Assembly (NCBI GenBank): GCA_009731375.1
Contig: BJOX01000091.1
Span: 368,306-412,492 of the forward strand
Length of the DNA stretch: 44,187 nt
Reading direction: 5' to 3'
Source: Paulinella micropora
Taxonomy: Eukaryota > Cercozoa > Imbricatea > Euglyphida
Position numbers and translations under genes: made by a program. A model generated the notes under the pieces. The model did not search any database and had not been told where the DNA came from. It saw only the letters and a list, made by a program, of their open reading frames with translations. This document shows, one piece after another, positions 1 to 8,100 of this stretch. Position 1 is the first letter of the stretch, and each line of letters starts with the position of its first letter.

Positions 1-2
1 TT

Positions 3-448
3 CTTGCATTCAAGAAGCAGCACAAGAAGAGGCATGTGCTGGTTGTTCTCGGATGTAACTACGACTGGATGACTCATTTTAGCCCGTGTATGAACAAGAG
101 TTTCAAAAACTACAACAAACCCTTGGCATATAGAATCACCAAGAAAGATCCTGACGCTTTGCCGACTGTAGAGATCGCTACTTGGGGAGACGCACAGGAT
201 TTTCATGGAGTGCGTGATGATCCCAGAGGAGAACCGATCAATTTGTTTATCGGACACCCCGGTAATAATATTATCTATCTTTCTCTTTCTCTCTCTCTCT
301 CTCTCTCTCTAGCAAACAAAGTCTCGTTAATCGTGGACAAGAGGTGTATGATTCGCTTCGGGATTGATTTCTCGCATTTTGCGAAATAATTAAGGATTTA
401 TCATATATCCGTATTTTATGGGCCATTATACATATGTATTATCTATAA
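3..448 (+). pseudogene. Decayed Ty1/copia RNase H remnant
   Basis: The frame from position 3 reads into a segment resembling the copia-type RNase H end of Pol: PLAYRIT, then a WGDA/RDDPRG region where such proteins have an aspartate-rich DASWGDD/RRSTSGY-like segment, then GNNIIY. A (TC)n tract at 288-310 then shifts the frame. In the next frame SSKQSLV follows, where the family has WSSKKQ, then QEVYDSLRD and, after an in-frame TGA, LAFCEIIKDL, which matches the EAEY/EIIWL region in spacing. It is broken by the microsatellite frameshift and at least one stop, and its 5' part lies outside the window. The copia LTR at 1290-1511 may be the 3' end of this element or of a relative. The family call is by eye and moderately uncertain. 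Confidence 0.5.
288..310. repeat. (TC)n microsatellite inside the RNase H remnant
   Basis: A dinucleotide tract lies exactly where the RNase H-like frame changes. Expansion or contraction here explains the frameshift. Confidence 0.85.
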
Positions 449-1280
449 GTCGCGATTTTAAATTTACGCATACGTATACGTTAAGAGGGGAGTGTTGTAG
501 GTACTGGGTCTACCTCCGCCGGGCGAAGAGAGTAATTGGGGAAATACTGGTGGACTCTTTCTTTTGTTCGCCATTTCTATATCCTTCTCCGCGCTCATCT
601 CCAAGCCCACTCCCACGCACATATCCAAGTTTGTCTTTGCGCCCGTCCGTCTTCGCTACGTATCTCGAATGGATCCGGGGGCTAGTGGGGGGAATCAGAT
701 TAATTGTACTTTTGCGTAATATTTAATTCATTTATCATATATATATACATATATACTGTAACTAAGCCAACTGAGTTGGAGGCTTGTGATGACAGTCGGA
801 GGGTCGTTGATCGTCTCGCAACACCTTCGGGTGATTTATCGTTTCGAAAGACCTCGGCAACTGTCTCCTAGCTGTACCAGAACATAGTTGGATAATTTCT
901 CTTCATATACCCCTTACGGGAAGCGCTGTCATTTTTTTATAGTGCTCATATATACGTTAATATATGATGAATCGACATAGTTGCATAACTATCATATTTA
1001 TATGTTATCATATCTATCCTGTATCATATTAACATATACTCATGATGGAATGTTTCATGTGTCTGGTTTACATAATGTTATCATCCGTTACCTAGGGATA
1101 TGTGTTAAGCGATAAAGGGTGGGTAGGACACTAATCTTCTTCTCCTCAGGTAGGCCCAATCAGATTGCGGGGTCGCTGCCTTCTATGTAGTCTAACCGAT
1201 ACATACTTGCCATGTTTCACAGATAGTAATAGTGGTCGTAACATATATTAGGACCTGTTACTGCATAATTTACTTTGTTC
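449..1280. other. Non-coding stretch between copia remnant and its LTR
   Basis: No convincing gene is visible. At 484-497 a purine run is followed by TGTTG, which resembles a polypurine tract next to an LTR start, but I could not find a matching LTR end. The rest is AT-rich and probably degraded 3' sequence of the copia element. Confidence 0.4.
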
Positions 1281-1289
1281 CAGGGGGAG
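1281..1289 (+). other. Polypurine tract of Ty1/copia element
   Basis: CAGGGGGAG lies directly before the TGTTGGAA LTR start. This is the usual place for the plus-strand primer of an LTR retrotransposon. Confidence 0.65.
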
Positions 1290-1511
1290 TGTTGGAACTA
1301 ATAATTAATATTAATAATAGTTAGTTACCCGGCCGGCCGTATCGGAGTAACGGTGTCGTTGGAGCCATTACTTAGATCCGGCCAGTCATGTTACTTTGCG
1401 CTCTGCGCTTCGCGCCTTTCCTGTTTTCTATTAAAGTTCTGTTACTGCAAACTGCGTTTGGTGAGAGTTCCAGATTAATATATTTAATACAATTAATATA
1501 TTATTCCAACA
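1290..1511 (+). mobile_element. Ty1/copia 3' (or solo) LTR, 222 bp
   Basis: The segment starts TGTTGGAA and ends TTCCAACA, a perfect 8-bp terminal inverted repeat with canonical TG...CA ends. A polypurine tract abuts its 5' side. These are typical features of copia-type 3' LTRs. No second copy lies in the window, so element age and target duplication cannot be judged. The orientation agrees with the RNase H-like remnant upstream. Confidence 0.75.
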
Positions 1512-1541
1512 ACTACTTATTCAAGTGATTGAATATTATTA
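1512..1541. other. Short spacer with palindrome
   Basis: Between the copia LTR and the MITE, 1518-1535 forms a perfect 7-bp stem (TATTCAA / TTGAATA) with a 4-nt loop. Confidence 0.5.
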
Positions 1542-1569
1542 CTGTGGACATTCAAGTGGCAAAACATTC

Positions 1570-1573
1570 AACT
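1570..1573. other. Left target-site duplication (AACT) of Ty3 array
   Basis: AACT precedes LTR 1 and recurs directly after LTR 3 at 21953-21956. Four to six bases is normal for Ty3/gypsy integration. No duplication flanks the middle LTR. Confidence 0.75.
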
Positions 1574-1791
1574 TGTGGACATCACCCCCCGAATTATCCG
1601 GTAAAAAACTTATTTATAGATTTCGTCTGGCCGGACACGTCTGAAATGCCAATTTGATCCTGGTCTTTTGGCGGCTTTTTGTCTTTGCGTCACTGAGCTA
1701 ATATAACGAGACATCATTCTCTTTTTTGAGGACTGTGTTTGGTTATATTACCGACTTACTCTTCCATTGAGCTATCGTTGGGGATAGTACA
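1574..1791 (+). repeat. LTR 1 of Ty3 array, 218 bp
   Basis: It begins TGTGGACATCACC and ends GATAGTACA (TG...CA). It is present three times in the window at the same length. Its end is fixed by the point where LTR 3 diverges from LTRs 1 and 2. A TATTTATA at 1611-1618 could be a core promoter element, which is weak inference. Confidence 0.93.
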
Positions 1792-1793
1792 TT

Positions 1794-1808
1794 TGGAGTC
1801 CATAGCTA
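1794..1808 (+). other. Putative primer binding site
   Basis: TGGAGTCCATAGCTA begins two bases after the LTR. TGG would pair with the CCA end of a tRNA, as in most LTR elements. I could not name the tRNA. The same sequence follows LTR 2 (11866-11880) and is absent after LTR 3, as expected. Confidence 0.5.
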
Positions 1809-1824
1809 AAGGCTGATTTCTTTT

Positions 1825-1892
1825 CTGATCTGTCGTACAGACATCAGATAAGCACAAATTTATTTTTCGCTGATCTGTCGCACAGACATCAG
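1825..1892 (+). other. Two tandem stem-loops in the leader (copy 1)
   Basis: Two near-identical 23-nt imperfect palindromes, 1825-1847 and 1870-1892, each begin CTGATCTGTCG and end CAGACATCAG, and differ by one loop base. Paired near-palindromic hairpins just after the primer site resemble retroviral dimerisation or packaging signals. That role is inference. Equivalent positions in copy 2 are 11897-11919 and 11942-11964. Confidence 0.55.
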
Positions 1893-2420
1893 ACGAAAAC
1901 AAACACTCCTACTCATCCTCAAACAAAAAAAATACAAACAAGCGATCAATTTGTCACAAGCTGGCATAACCTTTAGCCCTTGTGCACATTTGGCTTCTGT
2001 GTGCTCTTCTACAAGACACCAGACCACACCTACTCCACTCCCTCTTGCTGCTTGCATAAAGCCAAGTAGGACAAGTGCGAAACAAACATCAGACAAACAC
2101 ACAGACAGAGGAAAAACGAGCAAAGCACTCCCACTCTCTGTTCTGAACCATTTTCCTTGCATTTTCTCTGCAGAAACCAGAGGAGATTACACATCTCTCA
2201 CACAAGAGCAAGACAAATATCGAAGCACTGTCCGACGACAGACTGACTTCTACAAAACAGCTCTTTTGACCAAACTATCGTTATCTCTGTGTAGGGCCTG
2301 ACGCCCCATAACTATTTCAACAGAGAAAAGGAAGAAGGAGAAGAAGGTTGCATAGAGTGATAAGAATAACAGAGGAAAAAAAAAAGAAAAAAAAAGCAGA
2401 CGTGACTCTCATAACATAAG

Positions 2421-5045
2421 ATGGAAGACGAGAATGAGCAGGCTGGTGTGACACCAACTGATTATGGTCCTAGTGAGGGAGGAGAGGAGCAGGAGACTCA
2501 GTACTCAGAAGAGAGGGGGGATAGAGATGGAGAGGAGAGAGAGGAGTATACGTATACAGCCGATGTAGAGTCGACAGGGGGGGGTAATGCACAAGAAGCG
2601 AGTGCAGGTCAGACTGGAGGCTCTCCATTGACAGAGGCAGAGAGAGAGATGGAGGATGTTGGCCAGAATATCCCAAATACATGGGAACAGTTGGCTACAT
2701 ATGATGATGAAGAGTCCTTCTTCCTTAACTACCCAACCTATTATAAAACACACATCTACATTCCTTACGAGAAAAGGAATAGACCAGGACAAGGTCAAAG
2801 CAACCTCCTGATCGAAATTCCCGGCCTTGCGAAGCCTCTCTTCAACAAAGTGAGGTTTGAGCACGAAAGAGTGCCATTGCAGGATATCAAGTATGGCGAC
2901 ACTCTTACACTGTGCGACATATACGACATATCTGCAACACTCTACGCTGCTGTGCTCGTTGCGGAATTTTATGAACGCACAAACATACAGTGGAAAAATA
3001 AACGCACAACTGCAGCATGGCTGTCTGTCTGTGGTGTCCCCACTGATATCAAGAATCTAGAAAGAAAGTTCGAAGGTAGAAACCAAAGTGGCATTGAGTT
3101 TGCCCTTGAGGCTTTTGTAACTGCCTTCACACGGGCTTACAACGAAATGTACAAAGCACTGAAAGACAACACAAGGCAACATCCTGTTTACGAGGAGGTT
3201 GACCAGTCTTGTCAGGTGCTTGAACGCCTCACACAACTCCATAAGGGCCTCTTTGAGGGGAAGGAGCAAAAACCAACATGGAAACAATGGGCCCACACGA
3301 AGAATCACACTCTCATTAAAGGCCCTCTCACAACAATCCCAAATAATAACAGAGCTGATAAGTCTTCCATGAGAGAAAAGGCACACTTCCTCTCTAGTGC
3401 CACAGGGCTTGCACAGTTCGTGACTCATCTAGCACGACAGGTGAAAGAAGAAGAGACGAGACAGAAAGAGGAGAAGGAGCAGAAGGAGAAGATAGCTGTG
3501 GCAATGGCAGTAGCACGGGTGGCTCCACAGCCAACGGCTCCACCTACCACATCTAACCCAGCTCCCAAGAAAGCAGGAGGAGGACCCACAGGAGGAGGAC
3601 CCCAAGGGGGAGGGACAGTAATTAACTTGACTGACTCCCAGAAGAAAAAGCAGGCGCTGCAGGCAGCCCTAGCTAAAATCAAAATTGGGGGAGGGGGCCT
3701 TAAGCTCTATGCTATCACTGCCAATGAGGCTGACACAGAGAAGACCCTCATGACTAAGCTCAATGAGATGGACAGATGCTTCCATCAAAACCAGTGTGAG
3801 GTGGAGCAGGAGTATGAAGTCCTAGAACATCTCTGTGATCGATCCCTCCTTGGAGCTGGTTTTGATCGTATAACTTACGAGAAGTACAGAGGAGAGGAGG
3901 AACTAGCAAGGAAAGGTGGACATGCAGAGATGAGTTGTACTCTGGCCATTGCTGCCCTCATTCGATACTTTAAGGCAAGTGGATACCAACACTTGTGCAC
4001 TGGCACATTGATTGGGTTTGAAATTTTCGACTTAGTATCGGAGCAGTTGCAGTCTGTCACTCAGCTTGCATCTGTCTTAACAAATGTGGGCACCCAGTAC
4101 ACTCTCTTTTATAACCACAAAGCCATACTCCTATATTTCCTCAGTGCTTTGCACGTCTACAACAAAAATAAGCTCACACTGCTCATGCAAGACTGCAAAA
4201 CCTTCGACAAGGTAAAGCACTTGAACTTTTTGGAGATGAGCGTCTTTGAGGCCACGACTAAGGCCGTGAGCCCAAAAATGTTGTGGACCGAAGTAATGAC
4301 CGCTTGTCAGAGGCTCGACAGCCAGACAGCATCCTTGATCGGTTCTGCATCGGCTTCTGCTCAACCGCAAGCCGCACATACGCAACGATCTCTAGGAAAG
4401 CGACCAAGAGAGAACAGTCGTGAAGCTAACACACCTTGTATTCGTTGGTGGGCACGGGCACAATGCTTCAAACACACAAATAAGAAATGCCCGTACAACC
4501 ACGATGTCGAGGACACCCGCATCCGAAACACACTCCTCAAGAACGTACGGTCGGACGAAACCAACACCGTCGCCGTTCTGCGCCGACTGCGCAAGGATCA
4601 GGGGTGGAAATTACAGGATGTCGCGGACCATGACCACGAACTAGCTGACGCGATCAATTCTCTTTTCGCTAGAGATGATCAGAAGACGGCAGCCATAGAA
4701 GCCGCAAGTAGAGGAAGAGGTGGAACACGAGGAAGAGGAGGAGGGAGAGGAATCAATCGAGGAGGAGGAGCCCCTTTCGCACGAGGCACATACACTCGCG
4801 GGGGGGAGAGAGGATTTGTGAGAAGAGGAGGAGGAAGAGGTGTATTTCAAGGTAGAGGAGGAGGAAGATGGGTTGGCCGAGGTGGATACGGCAGCGCAGA
4901 GCGCCCGTACCACAGAGATGGGGGCTGGGCAGACGGCTCGAGCTCAAGCTCGAGTTCCTCAGCACCACAGGCCTATGCGACATCAGGCGCAACCACTACC
5001 GACACTGATGCCGACTCAGGTAACAGATTTGAGGTAGTCCAATGA
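2421..5045 (+). CDS. gag: Gag-like structural protein, Ty3 copy 1 (874 aa)
   Basis: The putative capsid/nucleocapsid precursor would assemble virus-like particles and bind element RNA. The position between leader and pol, the size, and the nucleic-acid-binding C-terminus support this. The ATG is the first after the LTR. Visible parts: an acidic N-terminus (about residues 1-60), a charged Lys/Glu helix near 340-365, a Gly/Pro-rich linker near 375-400, a CCCH-like motif C673-x8-C682-x7-C690-x3-H694, an RGG/GRG-rich tract near 760-841, and a serine run. A CCHC knuckle, usual for Gag, is absent. The stop is TGA followed by CTAG, and pol continues in the same frame. It differs from copy 2 at one residue I can see (H455, Gln in copy 2). 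Confidence 0.88.
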   Translation: MEDENEQAGVTPTDYGPSEGGEEQETQYSEERGDRDGEEREEYTYTADVESTGGGNAQEASAGQTGGSPLTEAEREMEDVGQNIPNTWEQLATYDDEESFFLNYPTYYKTHIYIPYEKRNRPGQGQSNLLIEIPGLAKPLFNKVRFEHERVPLQDIKYGDTLTLCDIYDISATLYAAVLVAEFYERTNIQWKNKRTTAAWLSVCGVPTDIKNLERKFEGRNQSGIEFALEAFVTAFTRAYNEMYKALKDNTRQHPVYEEVDQSCQVLERLTQLHKGLFEGKEQKPTWKQWAHTKNHTLIKGPLTTIPNNNRADKSSMREKAHFLSSATGLAQFVTHLARQVKEEETRQKEEKEQKEKIAVAMAVARVAPQPTAPPTTSNPAPKKAGGGPTGGGPQGGGTVINLTDSQKKKQALQAALAKIKIGGGGLKLYAITANEADTEKTLMTKLNEMDRCFHQNQCEVEQEYEVLEHLCDRSLLGAGFDRITYEKYRGEEELARKGGHAEMSCTLAIAALIRYFKASGYQHLCTGTLIGFEIFDLVSEQLQSVTQLASVLTNVGTQYTLFYNHKAILLYFLSALHVYNKNKLTLLMQDCKTFDKVKHLNFLEMSVFEATTKAVSPKMLWTEVMTACQRLDSQTASLIGSASASAQPQAAHTQRSLGKRPRENSREANTPCIRWWARAQCFKHTNKKCPYNHDVEDTRIRNTLLKNVRSDETNTVAVLRRLRKDQGWKLQDVADHDHELADAINSLFARDDQKTAAIEAASRGRGGTRGRGGGRGINRGGGAPFARGTYTRGGERGFVRRGGGRGVFQGRGGGRWVGRGGYGSAERPYHRDGGWADGSSSSSSSSAPQAYATSGATTTDTDADSGNRFEVVQ
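4437..4502 (+). other. CCCH-type zinc-finger-like motif in Gag
   Basis: Cysteines 673, 682 and 690 and histidine 694 give C-x8-C-x7-C-x3-H, with aromatic and basic residues between. This is close to eukaryotic RNA-binding CCCH fingers (commonly C-x7-8-C-x4-6-C-x3-H), though the second spacing is longer. The same motif is at 14514-14579 in copy 2. Confidence 0.6.
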
Positions 5046-5102
5046 CTAGAGAAGGAGGGAGAAAACAGAACAACATGCATTGCACGATACACCGTTGTGC
5101 AG
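5043..5102 (+). promoter_or_regulatory. Predicted stop-codon readthrough site, copy 1
   Basis: The Gag stop is TGA-CTA-G, the context known to favour readthrough in several animal genes and viruses. The next 185 codons in frame contain neither stop nor ATG; the first in-frame ATG is inside the protease motif (5601). About 40 nt downstream TGCAC...GTGCA can form a 5-bp hairpin, but I see no strong pseudoknot. Copy 2 has the same site at 15120. Confidence 0.65.
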
Positions 5103-8100
5103 GTCCCAACCAAGGGTACCAGTGAGTCTAAGAGCCCACAGCAGGCCACAGACCAACTCAAAGGTAGTACAATACCAGTACACCCATCACGACAACAAAC
5201 AGTGCATGCTGCTAATAGGCAGGCGAGTAAAGCGCTGGCAAAGAGAAAGCAGGCGGGCCTGTCGCAGCCACAGCCGAAGAAAGTAAGAATAGAACCGGCA
5301 GTTAATCTTATCAACTTGCCGAGACAGACAATAGACAAGGAGGATGGAGGACATCAACCTCTCCTCACGGTCTCAAACAGAGAAAGCAAGGACAATCATC
5401 CTTCGCCTGTGAACAATACCCAAAAAGACATTACAAAAACGGCGGAAAGGGAGGAGGAGGCGAACCTCGAGAAAAGGATACAGATTTTAGAACACAAGCT
5501 CCTTGTATTGGCCTTAAAAAGTCACCGGCCAGACGCTTTATGCTATACGAACCTTTTTTGTGAAACATTAAATACCTTTATAAACGTTGGTAATGATACT
5601 ATGGCGAATATTAATATTGTCGGCCGGAAATTTACTACGAAACACCATGCGTGGTTAGAAACTAATATGAAAAAATCATCTGGCACCTTGAAAGGAGTTA
5701 GTAGTCGGACGGATATAACGGGCATCATCACTTTAAATTTTAAATTGAAATCCGGACGAGTATATCGAGTGGACTTTTACGTTGTCCCCGAATACCACGG
5801 ATCTGTTCTTTTGTCGTACGACCAACTGGTGACAATGAACGTAGTGATTGATTGCGCCGCCAAAAGAGTCATATACGGCGTAGAGCCAGGAGAAGAATAT
5901 ACTGTCGACTCTCTCCATGCTATTGACTCATACGAGGCCCTACACCTAGGGGTAGCATCGGAAGGGAAACAGGTGGCCATTACACACGCATATGAGGCAT
6001 ATATGCCAACGGACGCGGTGTCTAAAGATGGTTCAAACCTGTCAGACAAGAGAGAGGCGGAGGTCTATACGGCTACAGTCTCTACACAATGGGATAAAAA
6101 GTCGATAGACGATCTCATTGAAAAGAGGAAAGAGGAGATTATATGCATGGGAAAAAGGTGCCCATCGTTGGCGAGATTTGAAGAAGGAGCAGGGGCCGAT
6201 GTATATATTACCAACGGGTATTGCTTTCACGTAAAGGTGGAAGAGAAGGACAGACAGGAGTTTATACCGAGGAGAAGGGGACGACTCCCTGATATCCCGG
6301 CAGAAGATATTAAAAGCTTTATTACCGAATTCTGGGGTGACGAGCCTACGTGGCCGCGCTCACTGACAGAAGTGAAAAAGTGCCTGCGCACTCTTTTTGA
6401 AAATAATAAACCATATACGGTCATACTCCCGTACAATGAGAAGGCGATATGGGCGCAGGAGATACGGGACCGGCTTATTGATCATCCGATACCGGTGCCC
6501 TCACGGAAGCAACACTTAGTGGTGGCTTGTCGTCTCGGGACTCGTGAGCAGAGCAGTGCATACAAGCGGAAGCTCAGAGACCAGGACAAGTTGAAATTGA
6601 TTCCTCAAGCATTCACATGCTTCGATGGTTTCTACACCCGAAAAGCTCCGTTGCAATATGCGAGATTAATAGATATGTTGGTAGGTCTGGCGGAGGACGA
6701 CGAACCAGACACTGCCACATATGAAAAAACGGGAATGGACGATATATCAGAAGAAGAGTTGGGCTTGGAGGAGGACAGAGCACCCCTCAAGCATCAAAAG
6801 AGAATGTCAGAGGAGGAGTTTAAGGTGGCGATAGACGAGAAATTGGCAGAAGGAGCAGGTACAGAGAAGGAGAAAGAGGTTTTGAAAGAGAGATTGAAGG
6901 CGAACAAAATGATTTTTGACCCCCCTCAAGCGGGAGGTGTCAAGCCGGAAGACTTCACCGCGGTTGTTTGTAAAATACCAGGTGCTGAGCCTTCACCGGC
7001 GCCACGACGGGCAAATCTGAGTATACATGAAGCAAAGATCGCAGAAGAACAAGCACGGCAGTTACTCGATGAGGATTTCATTGAGAGATCGACATCTCCA
7101 ATAGTTTCCCAACCGAGACTGGTGCCTAAACCGGGAGGAGAATGGCGCTTAACGGTTAACTATGCCCGCGTCAATAAAATTTTAGAGGAGGAACGAAATC
7201 CATTACCTACTCTTGAAGAAGGAAGGCGAGTATTGCGGAACGCCAAGCTATACTCAGTCATTGATCTGAAGAATGGCTTCTGGCAAATTCCACTGGATGA
7301 AAAGTCCAGATGGCTGACTGCATTTGTAGTAGGAATGGAGATATATCAGTGGAAAGTACTTCCGATGGGACTCAAACAGGCCCCGGGACTCTTTCAGAAA
7401 GCGATGCAAAGCATGCTGAGTAGCAAATATGATGACCAGACAGAGGGAGGTTTCATGAGGAGAAGAGGACAGAAGGCGGGAGAGTACGCATTTTGTTACA
7501 TCGATGACATTATCGTGTACTCCAATACGATGGAAGAGCACATCGACCATCTAACAGACATTTTCAGGCGTATCAAACTATTTGGCCTGAAATGTAATTT
7601 GAAGAAATGTCAACTCGCAAAGACAAGCGTGACATATTTGGGGTACGAAATCTCTTACAATAGAGTCTCGATATCCAAAGAGAAGAGGGAGGAGATCATG
7701 AGCCGGCAGAGGCCGAAGAATCGCACAGAGCTGCACTCATTTCTTGCGATGGCGCAATATTACAGCCAGTTCATACCCAATTGGGGTGCAACTCGGGCTA
7801 AGTTGGAGAGAATGATCGACTTCGGTGATTTTGAGAAGTGGGATGATGAAGCCTTAGAAGCGTACAACACGCTCAAAGATCTCATCTACAAAGATCCGAA
7901 GGATGGCGGACTCGTGCTGATGATGCCCGACTTTTCGAAGCAATTCGTAGTCGACACAGACGCATCAAAGTTCGCGATCGGCGCAGTCTTACAACAGGAA
8001 GATGAGGAGAAAAAGTTGCGCCCGATCATGTTTATAAGTAGAAAGTTGTGCTCGGCGGAGCGAAACTATTGTACGAGACAGAGAGAGGCACTGGCGGTGG

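Larger units (their letters stand above)
1792..2420 (+). other. ATG-free leader of Ty3 copy 1
   Basis: These 629 nt separate LTR 1 from gag and contain no ATG on the sense strand. The first ATG after the LTR is the Gag start, which suits ribosome scanning. The end of the leader is purine-rich. Copy 2 has the same arrangement at 11864-12497, with a small insertion near 12266. Confidence 0.8.

Noticed and set aside
484-500. A second copia polypurine tract and LTR start
   Set aside because: A purine run followed by TGTTG is present, but no matching LTR end or second copy was found.
418-726. 102-aa plus-strand frame after the copia remnant
   Set aside because: It has no recognisable domain, partly overlaps the RNase H remnant in another frame, and has low-complexity composition.
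1951-2301. 116-aa open frame in the Ty3 leader
   Set aside because: It has no ATG, and the equivalent frame in copy 2 is shifted by a small insertion near 12266.
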